This document shows positions 15,043 to 22,834 of a stretch of DNA of 25,136 nt, piece by piece (the first letter of the stretch is position 1; each line of letters begins with the position of its first letter). The notes under the pieces are model-generated. The model ran no database searches. It worked only from the letters and a program-made list of their open reading frames with translations, and was not told the origin of the DNA. Source of the DNA: Schlegelella_A sp038241255 (GTDB lineage Bacteria; Pseudomonadota; Gammaproteobacteria; Burkholderiales; Burkholderiaceae_C). The position numbers and the translations under genes were made by a program. The stretch lies in the NCBI GenBank assembly GCA_038241255.1, contig JBBRFW010000053.1, forward strand, positions 1-25,136. Reading direction: 5' to 3'.

Positions 15043-15254
15043 GGGCGGGGTTCGACGTCGCGCGGCGCCCGATCGCCGCCTACATCGTCGCGGGAGCGAC
15101 GCCGACCGCGATCGGGCCGCAGGATCGACATCACGCCGAGCACGATCAGGAGCACCGGCCACCACTGGCGCAGCCAGCCGAGCGAAAGCAGATCGAAGTT
15201 GTTCGCCAGCAGCAGGGCGCCGACGACGACAAGGATGATGCCGCTCCAGCTCAT
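15039..15254 (-). CDS. Two-helix small membrane protein (LiaI/LiaF-TM / DUF5668-like)
   Basis: A 71-aa protein with two predicted membrane helices (about 5-22 and 29-45) joined by a short turn with the signature NNFDLLSLGWLRQWWPVLLIVLG. NN..L followed by WWP-LLI-LG-xxL is what I associate with the LiaI/LiaF transmembrane region (DUF5668). The ~25-residue tail after residue 46 is highly charged (RPDRGRRRSRDDVGG) and probably cytosolic. ATG 15254 has GAGG five bases upstream. The gene lies after the rpmA terminator and its stop overlaps the obgE GTG, so obgE translation probably depends on it. Function unknown; the coupling to obgE is the main clue. Confidence 0.8.
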   Translation of the reverse strand: MSWSGIILVVVGALLLANNFDLLSLGWLRQWWPVLLIVLGVMSILRPDRGRRRSRDDVGGDRAPRDVEPRP

Positions 15255-15350
15255 GCGAGCCTCGTGGGAAAGGGAAGATTACTCATGGTAGTCCAGCGCT
15301 GGCCGCCGAGCGAGCGACAGTGCGAGCGCGACGGAGCCCATCCGAAAGCA

Positions 15351-15375
15351 GAAAGCCCCGACGCGCGGGGCTTTC
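15351..15375 (-). terminator. Rho-independent terminator after rpmA
   Basis: A perfect 10-base-pair stem (15351-15360 with 15366-15375, GAAAGCCCCG and its complement) with a 5-base loop. On the minus strand the stem ends in CTTTC and is followed by TGCTTTC, a pyrimidine-rich tail. It lies 20 bases after the rpmA stop and before the DUF5668-like gene, so it ends or attenuates the rplU-rpmA transcript; obgE-proB then needs read-through or its own promoter. Confidence 0.85.
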
Positions 15376-15395
15376 TTCCTCGCTGCAGCGACGCG

Positions 15396-15653
15396 TCAGC
15401 TGCTCTTGACGGCGACGGTCTGGCGGTTGCGCGGACCCTTGATGGCGTAGCTGACTTCGCCGTCGACGAGCGCGAACAGCGTGTGGTCACGGCCGATGCC
15501 GACGTTGGGGCCGGCGTGAAACTTGGTGCCGCGCTGGCGAACGATGATCGAGCCGGCGGGAACGACCTGGCCACCGAACACCTTGACGCCCAGCATCTTC
15601 GGTTGTGAATCGCGACCGTTGCGGGTCGAGCCGCCGCCCTTTTTCTGTGCCAT
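15396..15653 (-). CDS. rpmA: 50S ribosomal protein L27
   Basis: An 85-aa ribosomal protein whose N-terminal tail reaches the peptidyl-transferase centre. The start MAQKKGGGSTRNGRDSQPKMLGVK is the non-processed (Gram-negative) form with no cleavable extension. GSIIVRQRGTKFHAGPNVGIGRDHTLFAL is the conserved core. AGGAG stands seven bases before the ATG, one of the best ribosome-binding sites here. It follows rplU after 27 bases and is followed by the terminator at 15351-15375. Confidence 0.98.
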   Translation of the reverse strand: MAQKKGGGSTRNGRDSQPKMLGVKVFGGQVVPAGSIIVRQRGTKFHAGPNVGIGRDHTLFALVDGEVSYAIKGPRNRQTVAVKSS

Positions 15654-15680
15654 TTGAAAACTCCTGGACGCGAGCCGGGA

Positions 15681-15995
15681 TCAGGCCGCGTTGACCGCGC
15701 TGATGCGGATTTCGGTGAAGGACTGTCGATGGCCCTGGCGCTTCTGGTAATGCTTGCGCTTGTGCATCTTGAAGATGCGCACCTTGGGGTGCCGGCCGTG
15801 CGATACGACGCTGGCCACCACGCTGGCACCAGCGACGAGCGGGGCACCGAGGACAAGATCGGCGCCACTGCCGACAGCCACGACCTGGTCGAGCGTGACG
15901 TCCTGACCGATGTCGGCGACGAGCCGTTCGACCTTGATGGTCTCACCGGCGGCGACCCGGTATTGCTTGCCGCCGGTTTTGATGACCGCGTACAT
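15681..15995 (-). CDS. rplU: 50S ribosomal protein L21
   Basis: A 104-aa ribosomal protein that binds 23S rRNA and needs L20 for incorporation. Sequence MYAVIKTGGKQYRVAAGETIKVERL at the N-terminus and KMHKRKHYQKRQGHRQSFTEIRI at the C-terminus are signature L21. The ATG at 15995 is chosen because the protein family begins at MYAV and AAGGA lies upstream (GAAGGAACACAG before the ATG); the frame is open further upstream. First gene of the minus-strand cluster, with a leader of about 100 bases from the candidate -10 box at 16103-16108. Confidence 0.98.
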   Translation of the reverse strand: MYAVIKTGGKQYRVAAGETIKVERLVADIGQDVTLDQVVAVGSGADLVLGAPLVAGASVVASVVSHGRHPKVRIFKMHKRKHYQKRQGHRQSFTEIRISAVNAA

Positions 15996-16035
15996 CTGTG
16001 TTCCTTCGTTTGAACGCCTCTTGTCGAGGGGCCCC

Positions 16036-16050
16036 GCCGAGGCGCTCGGC
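16036..16050 (-). promoter_or_regulatory. Hairpin in the rplU mRNA leader
   Basis: GCCGAG at 16036-16041 pairs with CTCGGC at 16045-16050 around a 3-base loop, and a GGGGCCCC palindrome follows immediately towards rplU. These sit in the ~100-base leader. Ribosomal protein leaders often carry autoregulatory structures, but this does not match one I can name. Confidence 0.35.
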
Positions 16051-16102
16051 CTGGCATCGGGCACCGCCGCAGCTGTGCGAGGCGGCCCGGGAAAAGCCCG
16101 AG

Positions 16103-16108
16103 ACTATA
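16103..16108 (-). promoter_or_regulatory. Candidate -10 box of rplU
   Basis: TATAGT on the minus strand (5 of 6 to consensus), about 108 bases before the rplU ATG. The -35 region at 16126-16131 is poor, so only the -10 is supported. Confidence 0.4.
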
Positions 16109-16198
16109 CCACGCGGCGAGGTTTTTGCTGCCGGCGCCAACCCCCGGGAAGCAGCAGCCCGGGCCTCCGAGCGACGACGTTGGCGACCAAGCCGTTTC

Positions 16199-16204
16199 TA
16201 TAAT
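16199..16204 (+). promoter_or_regulatory. Perfect -10 box (TATAAT) just before ispB
   Basis: TATAAT ends eight bases before the TTG at 16213. No consensus -35 lies 15-18 bases upstream (TTGGCG at 16180 is only 13 away). If active, the message would start at about 16211, leaving almost no leader for the TTG. Confidence 0.5.
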
Positions 16205-16212
16205 CCCACCCC

Positions 16213-17235
16213 TTGACGCGCCTTGTCGTGCCACCGTCGCAGACCGCCCCACCCGCCTCGCCTTCCGACCTCCTTGCCGCGACGGGTGCGCCGATGGCCG
16301 AGGAAATGCGGCAGGTCGATGCGGTCATCCAGCGCCGCCTCGCGTCGAAGGTCGCGCTGATCGATCAGATCGCGAACTACATCATCAGCGCGGGCGGCAA
16401 GCGCATCCGACCGCTCCTCGTGCTGCTGTTCTCGGGCGCGCTCGGATTCGTCGGCCGCGAGCGATTCGAGCTCGCCGCGACGGTCGAGTTCATCCACACC
16501 GCGACCCTGCTCCACGACGACGTCGTCGACGAATCCGGCCTGCGCCGCGGCCGCAGCACGGCGAACGCGATGTTCGGCAACGCCGCGAGCGTGCTGGTCG
16601 GCGACTTCGTCTATTCGCGCGCCTTCCAGATGATGGTCGCGGTCAACCGCATGCGCGTCCTTGACGTGCTCGCCGACGCGACCAACGTCATCGCCGAGGG
16701 TGAGGTGCTGCAGCTCATGAACATGCACGATCCGGACATCTCGGTCGACGACTATCTTCGCGTCATCCGCTTCAAGACGGCCAAGCTGTTTGAGGCCAGC
16801 GCCCGGCTCGGTGCCGTGCTCGCCGAAGCGGACAGCGCGACCGAGGAGGCATGTGCCGCGTACGGGCGCTCGCTCGGCACGGCATTCCAGCTCGTCGACG
16901 ATCTGCTTGACTACGAAGGTGCGACCGAGCAGCTCGGCAAGAACGTCGGCAACGACCTGCGTGAAGGAAAGCCGACGCTGCCCTTGCTGATCGCCATGGA
17001 ACGCGGCTCAGCGGACGAGCGCGCGCTCCTGCGCCATGCGATCGAGCACGGTGAGGTGGTACGCCTGGCGGAGATCGTCGCCATCGTCCGCGCCACGGGC
17101 GCGATCGACGCCACCCGCGATGCGGCGCGCGCCGAAGCCGACAAGGCGCATGCCTCTCTCGGCCTGCTGCCGACGACGACGTACCGCGACGCTCTGCTAG
17201 ACTTGTCGGTTCGATCCGTCGATCGCTCGTCTTGA
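16213..17235 (+). CDS. ispB: Octaprenyl-diphosphate synthase (trans-polyprenyl synthase)
   Basis: Polyprenyl diphosphate synthase, up to 340 aa, that makes the ubiquinone side chain by adding isopentenyl units to farnesyl diphosphate. The first Asp-rich motif is DDVVD at residues 102-106 (HDDVVDESGLRRGR), the second DDLLD at 229-233 (FQLVDDLLDYEG); GGKRIRPLLVLL binds the diphosphate. Chain length (octaprenyl) is inferred from the ubiquinone-8 typical of betaproteobacteria. Start uncertain: TTG 16213 gives an N-terminus with a 27-residue lead-in like homologues, GTG 16228 is possible, and ATG 16294 would give 313 aa beginning right at MAEEMRQVDAVI. None has a strong ribosome-binding site. tRNA-Pro and pilB follow. 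Confidence 0.94.
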   Translation: MTRLVVPPSQTAPPASPSDLLAATGAPMAEEMRQVDAVIQRRLASKVALIDQIANYIISAGGKRIRPLLVLLFSGALGFVGRERFELAATVEFIHTATLLHDDVVDESGLRRGRSTANAMFGNAASVLVGDFVYSRAFQMMVAVNRMRVLDVLADATNVIAEGEVLQLMNMHDPDISVDDYLRVIRFKTAKLFEASARLGAVLAEADSATEEACAAYGRSLGTAFQLVDDLLDYEGATEQLGKNVGNDLREGKPTLPLLIAMERGSADERALLRHAIEHGEVVRLAEIVAIVRATGAIDATRDAARAEADKAHASLGLLPTTTYRDALLDLSVRSVDRSS

Positions 17236-17285
17236 CCGACGCCGCACCTGTCGTGCTGCCGCCGCCGGGAAGTTGAACGGCGAAG

Positions 17286-17297
17286 CGTTTTAAAACG
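17286..17297. repeat. 12-base perfect palindrome abutting the tRNA gene
   Basis: CGTTTTAAAACG, whose last two bases are the first two of the tRNA. The A/T core probably serves as the -10 region of the tRNA promoter; TTGAAC at 17273 is a possible but closely spaced -35. Confidence 0.4.
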
Positions 17298-17372
17298 GGG
17301 TGTAGCTTAGCCTGGTAGAGCGCTACGTTCGGGACGTAGAGGCCGGAGGTTCGAATCCTCTCACCCCGACCA
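17296..17372 (+). tRNA. tRNA-Pro (anticodon CGG)
   Basis: A 77-base cloverleaf with encoded CCA. The acceptor stem pairs CGGGGTG with CACCCCG; the D stem is GCTT/GAGC; the anticodon stem CTACG/CGTAG encloses TTCGGGA, anticodon CGG, reading CCG proline codons; the T arm is GGAGG-TTCGAAT-CCTCT. CCG is the commonest proline codon by eye in these GC-rich genes. It stands between ispB and pilB, a position I recall from other betaproteobacteria. Confidence 0.97.
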
Positions 17373-17450
17373 CTTTCCCGCCCGCGCCGCACCAGTTCGC
17401 CTCCCCGGCGACGCTGCGTGAATTGTTGCCGCGCCCCTCCGGCCGCGCCG

Positions 17451-17479
17451 TTTACAGCCCCCGGCGAATCGGCGATGAT
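17451..17479 (+). promoter_or_regulatory. Weak candidate promoter for pilB
   Basis: TTTACA (17451-17456), 17-base spacer, GATGAT (17474-17479; 4 of 6). In the 144-base gap after tRNA-Pro. No sigma-54 -24/-12 element is visible. Read-through from the tRNA promoter is an alternative. Confidence 0.3.
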
Positions 17480-17516
17480 CATTTGCTTTTCGCATCATTG
17501 ATCGGGCATTTCCACG

Positions 17517-19235
17517 TTGGATACCCTTGCCGACGCACCGCACTCTGCCCTCTCCGGCGTCGCCAGGGTGCTGGTTCACGCCGGCAAGCTGAACCCGAAG
17601 ACCGCGGAAGAGCTGGTACGCAGCTCGCGCGACAAGCGGACGAGCTTCGTCGCCTCGGTCATCGCAGCCGGTTCCGTGTCGTCGGCCGACCTCGCCCACA
17701 CGCTGTCGACCGCGCTGGCGCTGCCACTGCTCGACCTGACGGCGATCGACGCGACCAAGCTGCCTCGTAATGTTATCGAGACCAAGCTCGCGTCGCAGTA
17801 CCAGGTCGTAGTTCTCGGCAAGCGCGGCAATCGCCTCTTCATCGGCGGCGCGGATCCGACCGACCAAGAAGCGGCGGAGCGGATCAAGTTCGCCACGCAG
17901 CTCTCGCCCGAGTGGGTGATCGTCGAGCACGACAAGCTGGCCAAGCTGCTCGAGACCGCGGGCGCGAGTACGAACGAAGCGATGGAGTCGCTCGCCTCGG
18001 GCGACTTCGAGTTCGACGTCACCGACGACATCACCAGCCAGCCGGCAGACGCCCAGGAGCAGAGCGACGTCGAGGACGCGCCGGTCGTGCGCTTCCTGCA
18101 GAAGATGCTGATCGACGCCATCAACCTGCGCGCGTCCGACCTGCACTTCGAGCCGTACGAATACCACTACCGCGTGCGTTTCAGGGTCGACGGCGAGCTG
18201 CGCGAAATCACGCAGCCGCCGCTCGCGATCAAGGACAAGCTGTCGGCGCGCATCAAAGTCATTTCACGGCTCGACATCGCCGAGAAGCGCGTGCCGCAAG
18301 ACGGCCGCATGAAGCTCAAGTTCGGCAACAAGGCAATCGACTTCCGGGTCAGCACCTTGCCGACGCTCTTCGGCGAAAAGATCGTGATCCGGATCCTCGA
18401 CCCGTCGAGCGCCAAGGTCGGCATCGAGGCGCTCGGCTACGAGAAGATCGAGAAAGAGCGCCTGCTGAAGGCGATCCAGCGCCCCTATGGCATGGTCCTC
18501 GTCACCGGCCCCACCGGCAGCGGCAAGACCGTGTCGCTGTACACGTGCCTCAACATCCTGAACCAGCCCGGCGTCAACATCGCCACGGTCGAAGACCCGG
18601 CGGAAATCAACCTGCCGGGCGTGAACCAGGTCAACGTGAACGATCGGGCCGGCCTCAACTTTGCCGTCGCTCTCAAGTCGTTCCTGCGCCAGGATCCCGA
18701 CATCATCATGGTCGGCGAGATCCGCGACCTGGAGACGGCCGACATCGCCCTCAAGGCCGCCCAGACCGGCCACATGGTGATGTCGACGCTCCACACCAAC
18801 GATGCGCCGACGACGCTGACGCGCCTCTCGAACATGGGCGTGGCATCGTTCAACATCGCCGCGAGCGTGCTGCTGATCACGGCGCAGCGGCTGGCGCGAA
18901 AGCTGTGCGAGAACTGCAAGGCGCCGGCCGACTATCCTCGCGAGGCGATGCTCAAGGCCGGCTTCAAGCCTGAGGATCTCGATGGCAACTGGAAACCGTT
19001 CCGCGCCGTCGGCTGTTCAATGTGCAACAACGGTTACAAGGGCCGCGTCGGCATTTACCAGGTCATGCCGATCACCGAAGAAATCCAGAAGATCATCCTC
19101 GCCTCGGGCAGCTCGATGGATATCGCGGAGCAGGCCCAGCGCGAAGGCGTCCGTGACCTGCGCCAGTCGGGCCTGCTCAAGGTCCGCTCCGGCACGACGA
19201 CACTCGAAGAACTGATCTCGGTCACCAACGAGTAG
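17517..19235 (+). CDS. pilB: Type IV pilus assembly ATPase PilB
   Basis: Cytoplasmic hexameric ATPase of 572 aa that drives pilus extension. An N-terminal regulatory domain (about 10-150) is followed by the linker and the GspE-type ATPase: SDLHFEPYEYHYRVRFRVDGEL, Walker A GPTGSGKT at 331-338, the Asp box, Walker B region PDIIMVGEIRD, and the His box TGHMVMSTLHTNDA. A tetracysteine zinc site C464/C467 and C500/C503 is complete, typical of extension rather than retraction ATPases. The start is taken as TTG 17517 because the protein family begins at about this point and no ATG lies nearby; no ribosome-binding site is evident. First of pilB-pilC-pilD. Confidence 0.96.
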   Translation: MDTLADAPHSALSGVARVLVHAGKLNPKTAEELVRSSRDKRTSFVASVIAAGSVSSADLAHTLSTALALPLLDLTAIDATKLPRNVIETKLASQYQVVVLGKRGNRLFIGGADPTDQEAAERIKFATQLSPEWVIVEHDKLAKLLETAGASTNEAMESLASGDFEFDVTDDITSQPADAQEQSDVEDAPVVRFLQKMLIDAINLRASDLHFEPYEYHYRVRFRVDGELREITQPPLAIKDKLSARIKVISRLDIAEKRVPQDGRMKLKFGNKAIDFRVSTLPTLFGEKIVIRILDPSSAKVGIEALGYEKIEKERLLKAIQRPYGMVLVTGPTGSGKTVSLYTCLNILNQPGVNIATVEDPAEINLPGVNQVNVNDRAGLNFAVALKSFLRQDPDIIMVGEIRDLETADIALKAAQTGHMVMSTLHTNDAPTTLTRLSNMGVASFNIAASVLLITAQRLARKLCENCKAPADYPREAMLKAGFKPEDLDGNWKPFRAVGCSMCNNGYKGRVGIYQVMPITEEIQKIILASGSSMDIAEQAQREGVRDLRQSGLLKVRSGTTTLEELISVTNE

Positions 19236-19276
19236 CAAACGAGAAGCGAAAGGCGGGGTTCGGTCCTCGAAGACGT

Positions 19277-20500
19277 ATGGCAACGGCAGTAGCTACAAAA
19301 GGTCGGATCAAGGACATCGTCTTCGAGTGGGAAGGCAAGGACAAGAACGGCAAGTCCGTCCGCGGCGAGATGCGTGCCGGCGGTGAGGCCATGGTGAGCG
19401 CGAGCCTGCGTCGCCAGGGCGTGATGGTCAACAAGGTGAAGAAGCGCCGCATGAGCGGCGGCAAGTCGATCAAGCAGAAGGACATCGCCGTCTTCACGCG
19501 CCAGCTCTCGACCATGATGCGCGCAGGCGTGCCGCTGATCCAGTCGTTCGACATCGTCGCCCGCGGCAGCACCAACCCGAAGATGACGCGGCTGCTCACC
19601 GACATCCGCTCCGACGTCGAGACCGGCACCAGCCTGTCGGCCGCGTTTCGCAAGCACCCGCTCTACTTCGACGCCCTGTACTGCAACCTGGTCGAGGCCG
19701 GCGAAGCGGGCGGTATCCTGGAAGCCCTGCTTGATCGCCTTGCCGTCTACCAAGAAAAGACGATGGCGATCAAGAACAAGATCAAGTCGGCGCTGATCTA
19801 CCCGGTCGCAGTGCTGGTCGTGGCGTTCGTCGTCCTCACTGTCATCATGATCTTCGTGATTCCGGCGTTCGAGGACGTGTTCAAGTCGTTCGGTGCCGAC
19901 CTTCCGGCGCCGACGCTGGTGGTCATCGCGCTGTCGAAGTTCTTCACCTCGTACTGGTATCTGATCTTCGGCATCCTCGGCGGCGGCATCTACTTCTTCC
20001 TGCAGTCGTGGCGGCGATCGGTGAAGATGCAGAAGTACATGGACCGTCTGCTGTTGCGCGTTCCGGTCTTCGGCGAGCTGGTCAACAAGTCGTCGATCGC
20101 GCGCTGGACCCGCACCCTCTCGACGATGTTCGCGGCCGGCGTGCCGCTGGTCGAGGCGCTCGATTCCGTCGGGGGTGCATCGGGCAACGCGGTCTTCGCG
20201 GAAGCGACCGAAAAGATCCAGAAGGACGTGTCGACCGGCTCGGCGCTCACGACCTCGATGCAGGCGACCGGCGTCTTCCCGGTCATGGTGCTGCAGATGT
20301 GCGCGATCGGCGAGGAATCAGGCTCGCTCGACGCGATGCTCGGCAAGGCCGCGGAGTTCTACGAGGACGAGGTCGACGAGGCCGTGAAGGGCCTGTCGAG
20401 CCTGATGGAGCCGTTCATCATCGTCATCCTGGGCACCCTGATCGGCGGCATCGTCGTCTCGATGTACCTGCCGATCTTCAAGCTGGGCCAGGTGGTATAG
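19277..20500 (+). CDS. pilC: Type IV pilus inner-membrane platform protein PilC
   Basis: GspF-family membrane protein of 407 aa that couples PilB to the pilus base. Two repeated GspF domains are present: residues ~70-190 (FTRQLSTMMRAGVPLIQSFDIV) and ~270-395 (WTRTLSTMFAAGVPLVEALDSV). Three membrane helices are evident: about 173-195 (LIYPVAVLVVAFVVLTVIMIF), 225-245, and 378-400 near the C-terminus (PFIIVILGTLIGGIVVSMYLPIF). ATG 19277 lies 41 bases after pilB. Length is normal (~400 aa). Gene order pilB-pilC-pilD shows it belongs to the pilus rather than to type II secretion. Confidence 0.97.
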   Translation: MATAVATKGRIKDIVFEWEGKDKNGKSVRGEMRAGGEAMVSASLRRQGVMVNKVKKRRMSGGKSIKQKDIAVFTRQLSTMMRAGVPLIQSFDIVARGSTNPKMTRLLTDIRSDVETGTSLSAAFRKHPLYFDALYCNLVEAGEAGGILEALLDRLAVYQEKTMAIKNKIKSALIYPVAVLVVAFVVLTVIMIFVIPAFEDVFKSFGADLPAPTLVVIALSKFFTSYWYLIFGILGGGIYFFLQSWRRSVKMQKYMDRLLLRVPVFGELVNKSSIARWTRTLSTMFAAGVPLVEALDSVGGASGNAVFAEATEKIQKDVSTGSALTTSMQATGVFPVMVLQMCAIGEESGSLDAMLGKAAEFYEDEVDEAVKGLSSLMEPFIIVILGTLIGGIVVSMYLPIFKLGQVV

Positions 20501-20507
20501 GGCACCG

Positions 20508-21353
20508 ATGCCCTTGCAAGACGTCCTCCTCTCGCCCCTCGTCCTGGCCCTGTTCGGGCTCTGCATCGGCAGCTTCCTGAACGTCGTCATCCACCGGCTG
20601 CCGCTGATGCTCGAGCGCGGCTGGAAGATGGAAAGCGCCGACCTGCTCGGTGTCGCCCACGAGGCGGCGCCGGCGCTCACGCTCTCGACCCCGCGCTCGC
20701 GCTGCCCCTCATGCGGGCACGCCATCGCCTGGTACGAAAACGTTCCCCTTGCGAGCTGGCTCTGGCTGCGCGCCCGCTGCTCGGCTTGCCGGGCGCCGAT
20801 CTCTCTGCGCTATCCGCTCATCGAGCTGTCGACCGCCATCCTGTTCGCGCTCGTCGGCTGGCACTTCGGGGCCCAGCCGGTCGCCCTGCTCTGGTGTTCC
20901 TTCTGTGCCGCTCTCGTGACGCTGGCCGGCATCGACTGGGACACGACCCTGCTCCCCGACAACCTCACGTTGCCGCTGCTCTGGGCGGGCATCGTCAGCG
21001 CCGCCCTCGGCTGGACGATCGCCTTGCCGGATGCGATCTGGGGGGCGACGGCCGGCTACCTGTCGCTCTGGTCCGTCTACTGGCTGTTCAAGCTCACGAC
21101 CGGCAAGGAAGGCATGGGCTTTGGCGATTTCAAGCTGCTTGCCGCCCTCGGTGCGTGGCTCGGCTGGAAAATGATTTTGCCGATCCTGCTCGGCGCCTCG
21201 GTGATCGGCGCGATCGTCGGCATCGCCATGAAGATCTCGTCTGCTCTGCGCGAAGGACGCTACGTGCCTTTCGGCCCCTTCCTCGCCGGCGCCGGCCTGG
21301 TGGTTCTCTTCGCCGGATCGGAGCGCGTTCTCGACTGGCTGCGCTGGTCCTGA
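20508..21353 (+). CDS. pilD: Prepilin peptidase / N-methyltransferase PilD
   Basis: Polytopic inner-membrane aspartyl protease of 281 aa that cleaves and N-methylates type IV prepilins and often type II pseudopilins. FGLCIGSFLNVVIHRLP is the family N-terminus. The zinc-binding tetracysteine pairs are C66/C69 and C91/C94. Catalytic Asp143 (GIDWDTTLLPD) and Asp207 (GMGFGDFKLLAALGAWLG) are 64 residues apart, the same spacing as Asp125/Asp189 of V. cholerae TcpJ. About eight membrane segments. It starts eight bases after pilC. No pilin gene is in the window. Confidence 0.97.
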   Translation: MPLQDVLLSPLVLALFGLCIGSFLNVVIHRLPLMLERGWKMESADLLGVAHEAAPALTLSTPRSRCPSCGHAIAWYENVPLASWLWLRARCSACRAPISLRYPLIELSTAILFALVGWHFGAQPVALLWCSFCAALVTLAGIDWDTTLLPDNLTLPLLWAGIVSAALGWTIALPDAIWGATAGYLSLWSVYWLFKLTTGKEGMGFGDFKLLAALGAWLGWKMILPILLGASVIGAIVGIAMKISSALREGRYVPFGPFLAGAGLVVLFAGSERVLDWLRWS

Positions 21354-21373
21354 CACCCGCTTCGCCACATGCC

Positions 21374-21982
21374 ATGGCGGCCTTGCGCATCGGCCTGACC
21401 GGCGGCATCGGCAGCGGCAAGAGCACGGTGGGCGCGATGCTCGCCAGCCTCGGCGCCGCGATGATCGACACCGACCACATCGCGCGTCGGCTTACCCTGC
21501 CCGGCGGCGCCGCGGTCGGTGTGATCCGGGACGTGTTCGGCGCCGGCTTTATCGATCCTGACGGCGGCCTCGACAGGGTGGCGATGCGAGGCGCCGCCTT
21601 CGCGGATGCGACCCTGCGCGAGCGCCTGGAGGGAATCCTTCATCCCTTGATCGGCGCGGAGGTCGTACGCCTCGCCCGCCTTGCCGGGGAGACTTCGCCG
21701 GCGCTTGTCTTCGACGTCCCGTTGCTCGTCGAGTCCGGACGCTGGCGCCAGCGCGTCGACGTGGTCTGGCTAGTCGACTGCGACGAAGCGCTCCAGGTCG
21801 CGCGCGTCGCCGCCCGGCCGGGCTGGAGCGAAGCCGCGGCGCGCTCGGTCATCGCCCAACAGGCGTCTCGCCCGGCGCGGCGGGCGGCCGCCGACGCGGT
21901 GATCCACAACCAGGGTATCCCGTTTGCCGAGCTGACGGCCGAGGTCGACGCACTCTGGAGCCTCGCGGTCGCAACGCGGTGA
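21374..21982 (+). CDS. coaE: Dephospho-CoA kinase
   Basis: P-loop kinase of 202 aa that phosphorylates dephospho-CoA, the last step of coenzyme A synthesis. RIGLTGGIGSGKST holds the Walker A (residues 10-18); AAMIDTDHIAR carries the Asp for substrate binding, and VFDVPLLVESGRW is the conserved core segment. Start at ATG 21374 in frame with the P-loop; another ATG five bases earlier is out of frame. The start codon lies in a GCCATGGC palindrome that is part of a small hairpin (21363-21379), possibly slowing initiation. Follows pilD after 20 bases, as in many beta- and gammaproteobacteria. Confidence 0.96.
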   Translation: MAALRIGLTGGIGSGKSTVGAMLASLGAAMIDTDHIARRLTLPGGAAVGVIRDVFGAGFIDPDGGLDRVAMRGAAFADATLRERLEGILHPLIGAEVVRLARLAGETSPALVFDVPLLVESGRWRQRVDVVWLVDCDEALQVARVAARPGWSEAAARSVIAQQASRPARRAAADAVIHNQGIPFAELTAEVDALWSLAVATR

Positions 21983-22078
21983 TGACCGCGCGCGTACAGC
22001 GCCGGTTCGCTATGAAACAATCCGCGCGGCCGCCGATCTCACGGCGATCCTGCACCCGCCTGTCGACCCGTCCTTGCC

Positions 22079-22834
22079 TTGATCGTTTACGAGTACCCGC
22101 TGAATGAAAGCATCCGGACGATGCTTCGTCTGGAGCATCTGTTCGATCGGCTCGGCCAGCTGATCGAGCGCGATGCGCCGGTCGATCATCACCATGCGCT
22201 CGCGACGATCTTCGAGATCATGGACGTCGGCTCGCGCGCCGACCTCAAGTCCGACCTGCTGAAGGAGCTCGAAAAGCATCGCCAGCAGCTGCTCGGCTAT
22301 CGCGGCAACCCGGCGATTTCGGAGGCGGCGCTCGAGGCCATGCTCGCGCGAATCGACGGCGCCTTCGCGCGCCTGAACCAGCTCTCCGGCAAGGCCGGCG
22401 CGGCGCTCACCGCCAACGAGTGGCTGATGAGCATCAGGAGCCGGATCAGCATTCCGGGCGGCACGTGCGAGTTCGACCTGCCTGCGTACTACGCCTGGCA
22501 GCAGCTCGAGCCGGCGCGCCGGCGCGCCGACCTGCTGCAGTGGGTCGGCACGCTGATGCCCCTGGCCGAGGCGCTTCAGGTCCTGCTCGGCCTGCTCAGG
22601 GACTCGGGCGCGCCGCAGCACGTCGTCGCCGTCGGCGGCCAGTACTCGCAGAGCCTTCCCGCCGGGCGTGTCTACCAGCTGATGCGGGTGCGCATCGAAA
22701 AAGCCTTGCACCTCGTTCCCGAGATCAGCGGCCATCGGCTGATGATGCTGGTGCGGCTGATGCGTCAGGAGGCGGATGGCCGGCTGCGGCCGAGCGATGC
22801 CGACAACAGCTTCGAGCTCACCCTGTGCGCATGA
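22079..22834 (+). CDS. zapD: Cell division protein ZapD
   Basis: FtsZ-bundling protein of 251 aa that stabilises the Z-ring. The all-helical N-terminal part begins IVYEYPLNESIRTMLRLEHLF, close to the ZapD opening (EHPLNE-RT-LR-E-L). The C-terminal part is the beta-rich domain with the basic run YQLMRVRIEKALHLVPEISGHR that would contact FtsZ. Start is taken as TTG 22079: no ATG or GTG occurs before the conserved opening. It lies 96 bases after coaE, a gap that may hold its own promoter. The stop overlaps the yacG ATG. Formerly annotated as DUF1342/YacF. Confidence 0.93.
   Translation: MIVYEYPLNESIRTMLRLEHLFDRLGQLIERDAPVDHHHALATIFEIMDVGSRADLKSDLLKELEKHRQQLLGYRGNPAISEAALEAMLARIDGAFARLNQLSGKAGAALTANEWLMSIRSRISIPGGTCEFDLPAYYAWQQLEPARRRADLLQWVGTLMPLAEALQVLLGLLRDSGAPQHVVAVGGQYSQSLPAGRVYQLMRVRIEKALHLVPEISGHRLMMLVRLMRQEADGRLRPSDADNSFELTLCA

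Noticed and set aside
14050..15291. 413-aa open frame opposite obgE
   Set aside because: Low-complexity shadow of obgE and its neighbour.
21363..21379. Small hairpin as a terminator after pilD
   Set aside because: Only five pairs, no T-run, and it covers the coaE start codon; transcription probably continues into coaE.
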